The notes under the pieces were generated by a model. The model saw nothing but the letters and a program-made list of their open reading frames with translations. It was not told the origin of the DNA and did no database searches. This document shows, piece after piece, positions 49,815 through 60,000 of a DNA stretch of 64,000 bases. The position numbers and the translations under genes were made by a program. The first letter of the stretch is position 1, and each line of letters begins with the position of its first letter. Origin of the DNA: JAVBNF01 sp031551725 (GTDB taxonomy: Bacteria; Bacteroidota; Bacteroidia; Bacteroidales; P3); contig JAVBNF010000026.1 in the NCBI GenBank assembly GCA_031551725.1, positions 1 through 64,000 on the forward strand, read 5' to 3'.

Positions 49815-50744
49815 TTAATGTGAACTTTTTACGTGTTGAAGTTTAACAATAAACAACACACTTATCGGCAACAATAAGAATCCTAAAAACGGATGCGATA
49901 ATGTTTGGTCGATTTGGTCGGGAGAAATTTGCATGTATTCATTTCTGTGAAGGAAATCAAGGGTGACAGCCATTGCATTATTCAAAAAATGAATGCAAAC
50001 CGGCGCCCAAATACTTCCGGAATAAGCAAAAGCATATCCCAAAAGGGCGCCGAGTAGGGTGCGGGCAATAAATCCGTAGAATTGGAAGTGTATAAAGCTG
50101 AAAATAATAGCTGTTATCCAGACAGATAAATGTATTCGTTTTGTTTTTGAAAGAAAAAGTGATTGTAGGCTTCCGCGGAAGAAAAATTCTTCGGCTAAAG
50201 CCGGAAGCAATGCGATACATAAGAGGTTAACTGTTAATCCGCTCCAAGAGCTCACATTTAACAGGCCATTCATTAATTGTTCAAGTTGCAATTCCGTGGC
50301 GCGCATGCGTTCTTCCAAGTGTTGAAGTGCTTCCGGGAAATGGATTTGTTCGCAATAAAAATTACTCCAAGAGATAAAAGGCAATATAAAGATCCACGCA
50401 AGCGTCGGGAATAGAAAATAAGCGGCTTTTTGTTGTTTCTGCGGAGTTAAAAAGCTGAAAGAGGGCTTCTGTATTAACAAGGCAAAAAGTAGGCCGGGGA
50501 TTAAATACATGCCGATTTGTGAAAAACTTTGAACAAATAGCAAGTATTCGCGGCTTCCGCCTTCCCAAATGTGGAGTCCGAGCAATGCAGGTGCGAGTGT
50601 GAAAATAGATCCGCAAACAAGCATTGTGGCCAATAAGAATAAGAAGGGACGAAGGAAAGGGGAGGGTTGAGCGGCCAAATCCATGTGTTTACCGGTTTCG
50701 GTTTTTGGATTTTTTATTTTAAATTTCGAATTTTGTATTTCCAT
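49815..50744 (-). CDS. CPBP-family intramembrane glutamic protease
   Basis: This multi-pass membrane protease of the CAAX/Rce1-like (ABI) family has 309 residues. Conserved motifs are LPALAEEFFFRGSLQSLF (the EExxxR motif), SFIHFQFYG (FxxxH) and HFLNNAMAV. About eight membrane segments are predicted. The first 19 residues (MEIQNSKFKIKNPKTETGK) are coded by an AATTCGAAATTT-type simple repeat; a second ATG at 50684 (MDLAAQPSPFL) may be the ancestral start. The promoter box at 50764-50771 leaves both possible. The substrate is unknown. Confidence 0.9.
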   Translation of the reverse strand: MEIQNSKFKIKNPKTETGKHMDLAAQPSPFLRPFLFLLATMLVCGSIFTLAPALLGLHIWEGGSREYLLFVQSFSQIGMYLIPGLLFALLIQKPSFSFLTPQKQQKAAYFLFPTLAWIFILPFISWSNFYCEQIHFPEALQHLEERMRATELQLEQLMNGLLNVSSWSGLTVNLLCIALLPALAEEFFFRGSLQSLFLSKTKRIHLSVWITAIIFSFIHFQFYGFIARTLLGALLGYAFAYSGSIWAPVCIHFLNNAMAVTLDFLHRNEYMQISPDQIDQTLSHPFLGFLLLPISVLFIVKLQHVKSSH

Positions 50745-50763
50745 GTTTTATAAAAATTACCAA

Positions 50764-50771
50764 CAAAGATA
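50764..50771 (-). promoter_or_regulatory. Promoter -7 box of the CPBP gene
   Basis: TATCTTTG on the minus strand, 19 nt from the ATG at 50744. It is divergent from the porZ promoter. Confidence 0.55.
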
Positions 50772-50802
50772 AAAAATATTTTCATATTTGCGCGAAAAAC
50801 CT

Positions 50803-50810
50803 TATCTTTG
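50803..50810 (+). promoter_or_regulatory. Promoter -7 box of porZ (leaderless geometry)
   Basis: TATCTTTG followed by TTAA and the porZ ATG. Confidence 0.6.
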
Positions 50811-50814
50811 TTAA

Positions 50815-53103
50815 ATGAAGAGGATTTTATTTGTTTTGATGCTGTTTCCGCTGTGGGCTTCTGCGCAAGGATTGGCAGTAGGAGCATGGCGAGACCATTT
50901 TCCATATGGCTCTTTGATTGCTGTTACCGAAGCAGACGATAAGATTTATGCTGCAAGCACTTTCGGATTGTTTTCGGTAGAAAAAGAAGGCTTGGAAGTT
51001 GAACGGATAAATAAAATTCAGGGGTTGGCCGGAACCGGATTGTCTGCGATTGCTTATTCTTCCGCAAATAAGGTCTTGGTTGTTGGCTATCAAGATGGAA
51101 ATATTGATTTAGTTTTACCTTATTTTGTAAAAAATATTCCTTTTATCAAAAATAAGGATATGCAAGGCGGAAAAGGGATTAACCATATTTTTATCAATGG
51201 AGATAAGGCTTATCTGGCTTGTGATTTTGGGATTGTGTTGATGGATTTGAAAAAACAAGAATTGCAAGAAACTTATTTTATCGGTCCGGACAATTCCAGT
51301 GTGAAGGTTTTTGATATTTGTATGTTCGATTCATTGTTTTATGCCGGAACGGATGCAGGTTTGTATCATGCTCCGGTGAAAGGTGTGAATTTAAGTAATT
51401 CGGCAAACTGGAAGCGTGATACGCTGTTGGGTTTGACATCTTCATTTTCGAATGTGCAGGCTTTGTCCGGTCGTATTGTGTGCGCGCGCGATGAAGACAA
51501 CGGCAAGATGTTGTTTCAACGTCAGAAAGGAACAAGCTGGCAGTTGTGGAAAACCGTTGATATTAATGAGTTGAAAGCATCTTCCGGTCGTTTCCTGCTT
51601 ACTTCTTCCGGCACCGATTATCAAGGATATGTGGAGGTTTATACAGAAGATTTGCAATTAGATTATAGGTGTAAATTTACGGACCCTTCGCAAGCATGGC
51701 TTCAAAAGCCGCATGCTTCGATTATTGACAAGAGCGGCGATTTGTGGATTACCGATAATGAACAAGGTTTAGTACGGGTACGTGAGCTTGGTACGCAGGC
51801 CAAATGGATTTCGCCGGATGGACCTCGTTCATCCACTGTTTTTTCGCTTTCGCAAAAAGGCTCTGAATTATATATGTCGGCCGGTTCTTACAATCAGACA
51901 TATACACCTGCTTTTCGTTCGTTTATCGTTAGTTTTTTTGATGGGAAAAATTGGGGTTGGAATTATCTTGCGGGTTATCATGATGCTGTTGCGGTGATTG
52001 AAGATCCTCATAAACCCGGACATTATTACGGTTGTAGTTGGGCCGAAGGCTTGCTTGAATTTGATAATCATACGCTGATTAATCATTACGATACCACAAA
52101 TAGCACGTTGCGAAATGCGTTTACACAAACCGGCTCAGGAACGATCCGCGTTGGCGGCGGAGCTATTGACAATGCCGGAAATGTTTGGCTGCCCAATTCT
52201 ATGGCACCGAAAGCATTGTCGGTAAAACGTACCGACGGCAGTTGGAATAGTTATGATTTAAGCCCTTACTTTACGGGTAATTTGCAAACACTAATTTGCG
52301 ATTATTACAATCAATTATGGATGATTGTGCAAAATCAACAACTCTTCGTTTCCCGTGAAAGTAACGGCAGTATGGAAACTGTTCAAATGAATTTGAACTT
52401 GGGGAATGATGAGCAAACATACAAAGTAAATTGTATTATTGAAGACGATTTGGGATATTTGTGGGTGGGTACCGACAAAGGTATTAAGATAAATATGACT
52501 TCGCTTCAGATTTTCGACAATCCGAACGGCAATGTGTCGTCGTCCGAGTTTGAAGTGATTTATGTGGATGGTTTTCCGTTGCTTTATACGGAGGAGATTA
52601 CTGCTATTGCGACAGATGGCGGCGATCGGAAATGGATTGGTACGGCATCTTCGGGAGTGTTTTTAGTGTCGTCGGACGGGTATCAACAAATACATCATTT
52701 TACAACAGATAATAGTCCGCTGGTTTCAAATTCTATTATATCGCTGGCCGTAAGCCCATTAACCGGCGAGGTCTTTATCGGTACCGATAATGGACTGATG
52801 GGATACGGCGGCGATGCTACACAAGGAACTTCTACAAATAAAAAGGCATTTGTGTATCCAAATCCTGTGAAACCGGATTATAACGGCGAGATTAGTATTC
52901 GCGGGCTTACGCAGAATGCGCATGTACGCATCACGGATGCGGCTGGAAATTTAGTCTACCAAACAACGGCCAACGGCGGAACAGCTACTTGGAACGGACG
53001 TTTGGGTAGCGGAAACCGTGCAGCCAGCGGCGTGTATTTAGTTTTTGCTACTAACGACGATGGTAGTATTGTGGGTGTTTCCAAGATTTATTTTTTACAT
53101 TAA
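50815..53103 (+). CDS. porZ: Type IX secretion system protein PorZ
   Basis: PorZ is a surface component of the type IX attachment complex that delivers anionic lipopolysaccharide for cargo anchoring by the PorU sortase. It has 762 residues. The signal peptide is MKRILFVLMLFPLWASAQ. Two seven-bladed propellers follow, with WRDHFPYGSLIAVTEADDKIYAAS and GLFSVEKEGLEVERINKIQGL in the first and GNVWLPNSMAPKALSV and IATDGGDRKWIGTASSGVF further on. The C-terminal domain (VYPNPVKPDYNGEISIRG to VSKIYFL) resembles cargo sorting domains, as known for PorZ. recO begins 3 nt after the stop, and the pair is probably one unit. Confidence 0.95.
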   Translation: MKRILFVLMLFPLWASAQGLAVGAWRDHFPYGSLIAVTEADDKIYAASTFGLFSVEKEGLEVERINKIQGLAGTGLSAIAYSSANKVLVVGYQDGNIDLVLPYFVKNIPFIKNKDMQGGKGINHIFINGDKAYLACDFGIVLMDLKKQELQETYFIGPDNSSVKVFDICMFDSLFYAGTDAGLYHAPVKGVNLSNSANWKRDTLLGLTSSFSNVQALSGRIVCARDEDNGKMLFQRQKGTSWQLWKTVDINELKASSGRFLLTSSGTDYQGYVEVYTEDLQLDYRCKFTDPSQAWLQKPHASIIDKSGDLWITDNEQGLVRVRELGTQAKWISPDGPRSSTVFSLSQKGSELYMSAGSYNQTYTPAFRSFIVSFFDGKNWGWNYLAGYHDAVAVIEDPHKPGHYYGCSWAEGLLEFDNHTLINHYDTTNSTLRNAFTQTGSGTIRVGGGAIDNAGNVWLPNSMAPKALSVKRTDGSWNSYDLSPYFTGNLQTLICDYYNQLWMIVQNQQLFVSRESNGSMETVQMNLNLGNDEQTYKVNCIIEDDLGYLWVGTDKGIKINMTSLQIFDNPNGNVSSSEFEVIYVDGFPLLYTEEITAIATDGGDRKWIGTASSGVFLVSSDGYQQIHHFTTDNSPLVSNSIISLAVSPLTGEVFIGTDNGLMGYGGDATQGTSTNKKAFVYPNPVKPDYNGEISIRGLTQNAHVRITDAAGNLVYQTTANGGTATWNGRLGSGNRAASGVYLVFATNDDGSIVGVSKIYFLH

Positions 53104-53106
53104 CAC

Positions 53107-53828
53107 ATGATTTTCGATACGCGGGGCATCGTCATTAACCACATTAAATACGGCGATTCGTCGATTATTGTGCGGATTTATACCGAGCGTTTCGGCCTGC
53201 AATCCTATATGGTGAAAGGCGTTCGCAAAGCGAAAAGCCGACAGCATTCGGCGTGTTTCGAGCCGTTGTCGTTGTTGGAAATGCAGGTCTATCACAAAGA
53301 AAACACGTCTTTGCAAATGCTCAAAGAAGTGAAGGTGGCGCATTTGTACAATTCTGCGTTGCAGGATTTTTCGAAACAAAGTATGCTCCTTTTTTTATCG
53401 GAGGTTTTATCAAAAACCATAAAGGAAACCGGTCCGGACGCGGTTTTGTTCGATTTTATTTTTAATGCATTAAAGATTTTCGATGTTTCGGAACAATCGT
53501 GCGTCGATTTTCATTTGGTATTTATGCTTGAGTTAAGCCGTTATCTGGGTTTTTTTCCTTATCAAGGCGATGGGAAATGCTCGTACTTTGATATGCGGGA
53601 AGGCGTTTTTACAACTGTTTGTCCGCCGCATCAGGAAATTTTATCCGGTGAACATGCTTTGGCTTTGAGCGGATTGGTACAGCATAATTTCGCGGAAGCC
53701 CAATATTGCTGTGTGCAGCCTTCATATCGAAGAATTTTATTGTCGGCACTCATTGATTTTTATGCGATTCATGTTCCGGATTTTTTGCCGATAAAATCGC
53801 ATAAGGTGCTGCATGAGATTATGAGGTA

Positions 53829-53829
<1 letters not shown>
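53107..53829 (+). CDS. recO: DNA repair protein RecO
   Basis: RecO works with RecR (and RecF) to load RecA onto SSB-coated DNA gaps. It has 240 residues. The N-terminal OB-fold is DTRGIVINHIKYGDSSIIVRIYTERFGLQSYMVKGVR, and ACFEPLSLLEMQVYHKENTSLQMLKEV continues the family pattern. The usual zinc-finger cysteines are reduced to scattered residues, as in other Bacteroidetes. It lies 3 nt after porZ, an arrangement that suggests cotranscription. Confidence 0.95.
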
Positions 53830-53920
<91 letters not shown>

Positions 53921-53933
53921 TATTTTTGTTTCC

Positions 53934-53941
53934 TACTTTTG
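53934..53941 (+). promoter_or_regulatory. Promoter -7 box of the four-helix-bundle gene
   Basis: TACTTTTG, 13 nt before the ATG at 53955. Confidence 0.55.
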
Positions 53942-53954
53942 CAGAAAAAAAATT

Positions 53955-54323
53955 ATGGAATCAAAGATCCAACAAATAATTCAATTAAATCAACGTTTGA
54001 AAACATTTGCATTGATGATTATTCGGTTATATCAACAATTACCCAAAACAACGGAGGCGCAAATAATCGGGCGGCAGTTATTGCGTTCAGGGACGTCTGT
54101 TTCCGCTAACTACAGAGCCGTTTGCAGGGCACGTTCAAACAATGAACAGTTTAGCAAGTTGTCCATTGTAGTAGAAGAAGCTGACGAAACTCTTTTTTGG
54201 ATTGAATTATTGGAAGACACGGAAATTCTTTCGAAAACAACATTAAAAAACATAAAAGATGAAGCACTTGAACTATTGAAAATATTCGCATCAACCAGAA
54301 AAAATATTAAACCACAAAAATAA
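53955..54323 (+). CDS. Four-helix-bundle protein (S23 family)
   Basis: This 122-residue all-helical protein has the family pattern IRLYQQLPKTTEAQIIGRQLLRSGTSVSANYRAVCRARS and FWIELLEDTEIL. The family was first seen inside 23S rRNA intervening sequences and is common at dispersed loci in Bacteroidetes. A role in RNA binding or genome plasticity has been suggested but not shown. The gene and tadA lie between the arms of a 54-bp inverted repeat, consistent with a mobile context. It ends 24 nt before tadA. Confidence 0.92.
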   Translation: MESKIQQIIQLNQRLKTFALMIIRLYQQLPKTTEAQIIGRQLLRSGTSVSANYRAVCRARSNNEQFSKLSIVVEEADETLFWIELLEDTEILSKTTLKNIKDEALELLKIFASTRKNIKPQK

Positions 54324-54347
54324 CAACAATCCTCAATCCTCAATCCT

Positions 54348-54782
54348 ATGTTTTCTGACGAATATTTTATGAGAGAAGCGCTAAAAGAAGCGCGAAAAGC
54401 TTTTGATGCCGATGAAATTCCGGTTGGTGCGGTTATTGTTTGTAAAAATCAAATTATCGCCCGCGCTCATAATTTAACAGAGCGTTTGACGGATGTTACC
54501 GCTCATGCGGAAATGCAGGCTTTTACTTCTGCCGCCGCTTTCCTTGGTGGTAAATATCTAACTGATTGTACGCTTTATGTGACTTTAGAACCTTGCGTGA
54601 TGTGCGCCGGAGCAGCATTTTGGACGCAAATACCACGCGTTGTCTATGGAGCATCCGACGAGAAACGCGGATTTCTAAAAGCAAATACAAATTTATTACA
54701 TCCGAAAACAGAACTTGTAAGCGGCATTTTAGCAGACGAGAGCAAAACGTTATTACAAGATTTTTTTAAACGAAAAAGATAA
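54348..54782 (+). CDS. tadA: tRNA adenosine(34) deaminase
   Basis: TadA converts A34 to inosine in the anticodon of tRNA-Arg(ACG). It has 144 residues. The zinc site is HAEMQ (His53, proton-shuttling Glu55) and PCVMC (Cys83, Cys86). EIPVGAVIVCKNQIIARAHN and FKRKR at the C-terminus fit the bacterial enzyme. This essential housekeeping gene sits inside the inverted-repeat bracket 53867-54981, with a run of three CAATCCT units just before its ATG. Confidence 0.95.
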   Translation: MFSDEYFMREALKEARKAFDADEIPVGAVIVCKNQIIARAHNLTERLTDVTAHAEMQAFTSAAAFLGGKYLTDCTLYVTLEPCVMCAGAAFWTQIPRVVYGASDEKRGFLKANTNLLHPKTELVSGILADESKTLLQDFFKRKR

Positions 54783-54794
54783 TTAATAGAAAAT

Positions 54795-54981
54795 TATCTA
54801 CCAAAAATAAAATATTAAATTATTCTTAGAAACTGTTTAAATTTTTGACAGGATGAACAGGATTAACATGTTTTTTATTTTGCCTTCGGCAAAATCATCC
54901 TGTAAATCTTGTTAATCCTGTCTAAAAAGAATTTTTGTTTAATTTTTTAAACAGTTTCTTAATAAAATGTTAATTCTTCAA
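54795..54981 (-). repeat. 54-bp inverted repeat, right arm, split by an insertion
   Basis: 54795-54828 joined to 54962-54981 equals the reverse complement of 53867-53920 with a single substitution. The break holds the element at 54829-54958. Confidence 0.85.
54829..54958. mobile_element. 130-bp MITE-like insertion with TTA target duplication
   Basis: The ends are perfect 13-bp inverted repeats, GAAACTGTTTAAA (54829-54841) and TTTAAACAGTTTC (54946-54958). TTA occurs on both sides (54826-54828 and 54959-54961), while the intact left arm has a single TTA at this point. The core (54847-54922) is a third copy of the GACAGG...CCTGTC palindrome with the GCCTTCGGC hairpin. It encodes no protein, so it would need a transposase supplied elsewhere. 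Confidence 0.75.
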
Positions 54982-54990
54982 TCTTCAATC

Positions 54991-56049
54991 CTAAAAATAG
55001 TGCCTAAAAGGTGTTACCAGCCATTCGATAAATTTTTCGATGCCGGGACGATGTTTCCAATGGGGAAAATCAAAGGATTTGCAATGTGATTGACTTTCTT
55101 CGAAATAATCAATAAGTAAATGGATTAAATCCGGCTCTGTACCGAAAAGTCCAATCTCGAATTGGTAGCGGAAACTGCGATAGTCGAAGTTGGAAGAGCC
55201 GATGTAAAAATATTTTTGATCAACCATCATTAGCTTTGAATGCAGGTTGTTGGGCTGGTAAAGTTTGATTTTGATTCCGGAATTATAAAATTGTCCGAAA
55301 TATTTGTTGCGTACTAAATCGACAGTTCGTAGATCGGAATGACGCGGCAAAATTAATATTACTTCAACACCTTTTAATGCGGCTTTCATCAAGGCTTTGC
55401 GGATTTTGTATCCGGGCAGAAAGTACGGCGATTCGATGATGATTTGTTTTTTCGCTATCCGGATAAGACTTAGTAGGTTGTTTCGTACGTTTTGAAAAAC
55501 GGTAGAGGGCGCATCTTGTACAATACGGAAGTTTTCATAGAAAATGGTTGGCATATTTTCAAACGTGTCGATGTCATAGCGTTTGTGATATTCAAAACTG
55601 TTCAAAAAAGATTCTTTTAAAACCTTCGTAATTGGATGTTCCAGACGGAAGTTCGATTCTCGCCAAACGAGCGAATAGGATGTGATATTTGCGGAACCGA
55701 TATAAGAGATTTCGTCGTCGATGAGAATGAGTTTCCGGTGATTTCGCGAGTGGTTTTTCTGAAAAGTGGACGATAGAAACAGCTTGAATTTCTTGAAAGA
55801 ACGTACTTCGCCGCCGGCTTTTTCGATGCTTTGGAAAAAGAAGGTGTTCGGCGTTCCGTAAGCATCGAGCAAAAGCTTTATTTGTACACCTTCTGTTGCT
55901 TTTTGTGTGAGCAAATCGCGAAATTGAATGCCTGAAGCATCGTCCATCAAGCGAAAAATTTCGATGTATACGTATTTTTTCGCTTTAGCGATGTCTTCTA
56001 AGGCTGAAGCATAAAAATCGGCATTGGCTGTAAGTAATTTCGCATTCAT
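54991..56049 (-). CDS. cls: Phospholipase D-family cardiolipin synthase
   Basis: This 352-residue protein has two HKD motifs: HRKLILIDDEISYIGSANI (first) and HSKLMMVDQKYFYIGSSNFDYRS (second). It matches cardiolipin synthases, which join two phosphatidylglycerols at the membrane. It lacks the N-terminal transmembrane pair of classical ClsA, so it is closer to the soluble or peripheral ClsB/ClsC type; other phospholipase D activities are possible. It has its own promoter box upstream and is convergent with tadA. Confidence 0.88.
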   Translation of the reverse strand: MNAKLLTANADFYASALEDIAKAKKYVYIEIFRLMDDASGIQFRDLLTQKATEGVQIKLLLDAYGTPNTFFFQSIEKAGGEVRSFKKFKLFLSSTFQKNHSRNHRKLILIDDEISYIGSANITSYSLVWRESNFRLEHPITKVLKESFLNSFEYHKRYDIDTFENMPTIFYENFRIVQDAPSTVFQNVRNNLLSLIRIAKKQIIIESPYFLPGYKIRKALMKAALKGVEVILILPRHSDLRTVDLVRNKYFGQFYNSGIKIKLYQPNNLHSKLMMVDQKYFYIGSSNFDYRSFRYQFEIGLFGTEPDLIHLLIDYFEESQSHCKSFDFPHWKHRPGIEKFIEWLVTPFRHYF

Positions 56050-56082
56050 TTAATAAATTTACGATTTACGATGTACTAAATG

Positions 56083-56090
56083 CAAATGTA
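56083..56090 (-). promoter_or_regulatory. Promoter -7 box of cls
   Basis: TACATTTG on the minus strand, 33 nt from the ATG at 56049. Confidence 0.55.
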
Positions 56091-56133
56091 CGAAAATAAA
56101 TTGGATATAAGCGGTTTTTTGTCGGGAGCTCCG

Positions 56134-57030
56134 CTAATTGAAAACCGCGCTTCCGGAATTTAACGCAAATTTCAGTTTGATTCCAAAGCTGATGCCGTTA
56201 AATTTATTGTAGGTATTCAAAACCGAAGCATGAACGAATTTATCAGGTGCGGATGTTTGATATTGCACTAAATGCGGATCGGTATTTTTGTAAATACTTG
56301 TTAATGCCGAATCGAAATAAATTCCGGTATACAATTTCCTTTCATTGCTAAACGCCCATTCTACGCCGCCTTCGAGATAAAAATCAAGGCCGGTTTTTAA
56401 ATTTAAACTTCCGTTGGTTTGCAGGTTGTGATACGTTGCAAAACCGTATTCGGGTTCGTCGGTATGTGTTTGATTGGTGTATTCGGAATAGCCGGAAGTG
56501 GTAAGTTTATCAAAATTTCCTTCGTATTTTCCCGAGAAGGGAAGCAGTATTTTAACTCCGGTGGTGCCGTAAAAAGTGAGGTTTAACTCGCCGGGTTTTA
56601 CGTAAGTGTTGTAATAATTTCGTCCGCCACCGGATCTGAACACTGCTAATACCGGGATGCTTAAAAACATTGACTGTTGTTTTTCGGTATAATTTTCGCC
56701 TTCGGCCGTGAAAGAAAAATAGTAGCCTTCGTTGGTTTTGTAGGCAGGATTATCGATGTTATAACTGTCGTAGAAATTCGAGAGGGTTGTTTTGCCCGAA
56801 AAGGCATTGAAATTAATACCGAGCGATGCGCCCCATTGCGATGTCAAAAAATAAGTGTAATCAATGCCAAAATCGTAAGAGAATCCGCCAGATTTGATAT
56901 TTTTGTCTGTTTTTGATTTTATGAGCGTCATCCCTCCTCCGCCTATGAAGCCGGTTTCGGTAAATTCTTGCGCGGAGATTGTCCCTGTCAGGCAAACAAT
57001 GAAAAAGAATATGACTATTTGTTTTTTCAT
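56134..57030 (-). CDS. Outer-membrane beta-barrel protein
   Basis: This is a 298-residue exported protein (signal MKKQIVIFFFIVCLTGTISAQ). Alternating amphipathic strands include the glycine-rich first strand GFIGGGGMTLIKSK, and the C-terminal strand is ISFGIKLKFALNSG. The fold resembles the 8- to 12-strand outer-membrane barrels of Bacteroidetes. The ATG comes one nucleotide after the stop of the giant GLUG/MBG gene, so it is translationally coupled to it. By analogy with PorP/SprF proteins next to large T9SS adhesins, it may help display or anchor that protein. That is inference, and it is not an obvious PorP/SprF by sequence. Confidence 0.82.
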   Translation of the reverse strand: MKKQIVIFFFIVCLTGTISAQEFTETGFIGGGGMTLIKSKTDKNIKSGGFSYDFGIDYTYFLTSQWGASLGINFNAFSGKTTLSNFYDSYNIDNPAYKTNEGYYFSFTAEGENYTEKQQSMFLSIPVLAVFRSGGGRNYYNTYVKPGELNLTFYGTTGVKILLPFSGKYEGNFDKLTTSGYSEYTNQTHTDEPEYGFATYHNLQTNGSLNLKTGLDFYLEGGVEWAFSNERKLYTGIYFDSALTSIYKNTDPHLVQYQTSAPDKFVHASVLNTYNKFNGISFGIKLKFALNSGSAVFN

Positions 57031-57031
57031 T

Positions 57032-60000
57032 TTATTGTTTGATGATGATTTTGCTTTCGTTTAGGAATTTCACTTGATAGCTACCCGTAGGGAGATGAGA
57101 AATGTCGATTTCGGTGGTTTCGTTGGTCAAATTAACCGATTTTATAAGGGTGCCGAGAGCGTTGTAAATGGTGAGGGTTGAGAATTGAGGATTGAGGATT
57201 GAGAGTTGCATTCTCCATTCTCCACTTTCAATTCTCAATTTCCCGGATGTTGGATTCGGATAAATGCGGATTTGATTTGGCTTTTGTTGAGGGATGTATT
57301 CGCAAATCATCGTAGAATCGCCGTTCGGATGTTTTACCTGTACGCTGTATGCCGTATTTGCCGGGAAACCTTGCGGCATGTACAAACTTCCTTTGTTTGT
57401 ATTCGGAACAATGAGGTCGTTTGCAAACCATGTATATGCATTCGGTACAAAGTCGAAACCACCGTTGAGAAGTGGGTTTGCCATAACTTCGATCACATTG
57501 TAGTGCGCTTGGAAAATGAGCTCGTTGGAGAACGGCGCCTTAAATACGATTTTATAAATTGTGATGTCTTTTCCGTTGTCAATGTGGAATTCTTGTGTTT
57601 TTTGATGTCCGGAAACAGGGCGTTCGATGGTAATTCGAGCCGGTGACGGATGTATTTGCTCATCAATAATAATTGTATTTCCGGTAGGAGTATATAATGT
57701 TAATGCCGAATTTTCGGCTTTGCAGGCAAGTGTTCCGGCGTAGTTCAAAGTACTTGGGTTGAATGCCGGAGCCAGTTTCAACGTGGTTTGCAACGAGTCT
57801 AATTTGCCGCTTCCCGGAGTGACGCTTAAAGAACCGTTTTGATAGCTGATTTCATAGTTGTTTATTCCGCTTTCGCTGATGTCCGAACATAAAATAGGAT
57901 ATGTTCCAACTCTTGCGGATGCGGGAGCGCCGGTGCTGTTCAATTTTATGAAAAGCACAGTGTCGTTGTTTTTCAAACCGGAAATGGTGTATGCCAGTGA
58001 GTCTAAAATTTTGACGGTGTTGAAGATTTTTGTTTGCGGAAGCGTTGTGATTATTAATGGCGCTTTGGTTACAAAAAGCGTGTCTTTTACATAAGTTATT
58101 AAATAATTATGTAGATTTGCACCTGTTGCATTTTCGATGATGATATCGTATTTGCCGGCATTTGCTTTTATGGTGCAACCGTTGCTGCAAATATTCACGG
58201 AAGTGACAGAATCGTTATTTTTCAAACCTTCGCAGTAGAATTGAGTGCAATCAATTGTTAAACTGTCGCCGTAAATTTTGTTTAACGAATGTGTAAAAAT
58301 TTTCAAAATAGCAGTGTTTACATGTAATGTATCATTCACGAAAGTGAAAATATAATTGTTTAAACCGTTTCCATTTACACTGTCGATGATGAGGAGGTAT
58401 TTGCCCACAGGCGAAGACGAATCGCAACCCGAACTTGAGGTGTAAATAGAAAAGATTTTGTCTGCGTTTTTTAAGCCGTTGTACGAAAAGGCCGTTGTGT
58501 CAAGCGTTTTTGTTTCGCCATACATTTTATTTTGTGGAAGCGCGCGCACCATTAATACGGCTTTGTTAACGGTGAGCGTGTCGTTGATGTAAATGATTTC
58601 ATAATTTTCAACACCCGTTCCTGAGGCGTTTGAAGGGGTGATGTCGTAAAAGCCGACGTTTGCAGTCATTGGACAACCGCTGCTGGTAAGCGAAACGGAC
58701 AAAATGGTATCCCCTTTTATAAATGTTCCGATGATGCTAAACATGGATGATCCGAGGTTTTTGAGCGCGCCATATACTTTGTTTTGCGGAAGCGCTTTTA
58801 CGGTTATACTGAGTTGTAAGACCGTGAGCGTGTCGTTGCAATATACAATGTCGTAGTTGCTTAAACCTGTACCAATCGCACTGCTTGGCGTAATTGGATA
58901 TTTCCCAGAAGTGGCATTTCTGAAAACGCCTTGACTGAAAAGTGTGACGGATGTGACGGTATCGCCGTTTTTCAGTCCGGATGTTATGAACGCCGTGTCT
59001 TTTAGGATAAGCGTGTCGCTGTAATTTTTCGTTTGCGGAAGCGCAGTGATTTTGAGTTCGGCTTTATTTACATAAAAAGTATCATTTACATAAATGAACG
59101 TGTAGTTGTTTAAACCGGTTCCTCGGGCATTTGAGATGATTAAATTGTATTTTTCAACGTTTGCGGAAGCGGCGGTTCCGGCGCTGGAAAGCGAAACATA
59201 ATGAATGGTGTCGCCTTCAGAAAGTGGCTCGGATAGAGAGAATGCCGTTGTATCCAAGGTTTTGGTTTCGCCATAGATTTTATTTTGCGGAAGTGCGGTA
59301 ATGGTAATCGTGTCTAAGGTAATATCGGCGGTGAGTCCGGTAGGATAGGTGAGCGCATAGTTAAGCGAGTTGACGCCTGTGAGCGTAAGTGTTGAAACGC
59401 TCACTGTTTTTGCGGATCCGGGATTTTTGGTGTCGAAAAGAATGATGGCGGTTGAAGTGTCGATGCTTACGGTATCGCCGGAAATAATTCCGCGCAAAAC
59501 GCCCCAATTGTCAACGTGAGCAATGCGCGTGCCGTCGTATTTTTTGTTGGCAACGGAGAAGCTGTCGACCGTTAAGTTTTTCTTCAGGATTGTAAGTGTT
59601 GCCCGCACCGTGTCGGCGGCGTGGAAGCTGTCGGTTGCATACGTCCATGCTTTTATCGTGTATGTTCCGGCGTTGACGGGCTTTGCGGTATCATCATTAT
59701 ATGAGAAATGAATTTTGGGTTCGGGAGTGAAATTACCACAATCCATTGCGCAAACGAGTGCATGGGCTTCGGCATCGTAAGTGAGGGTTGAATCGCGAAG
59801 GGAGAGTGTTACGCCTTGCTTTTGCGAAATGATAATTGTGTATGTTTTTCTCGACGAAGTGTCTTCGGCAATGGTGTAGATTTTGAAAATATTTTTTCCA
59901 AAAGAAAGAGCGGTGTCTTTGATGTTTTTATGAACGGTTGTGAATCCGCAATGCGCGAATGCATAAATGGAAAGGGTGTCGATGTTTCTGCCGACGGATA

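Noticed and set aside
57206..57646. Plus-strand open frames opposite the giant surface-protein gene
   Set aside because: They are complementary shadows of a continuous, domain-bearing minus-strand frame.
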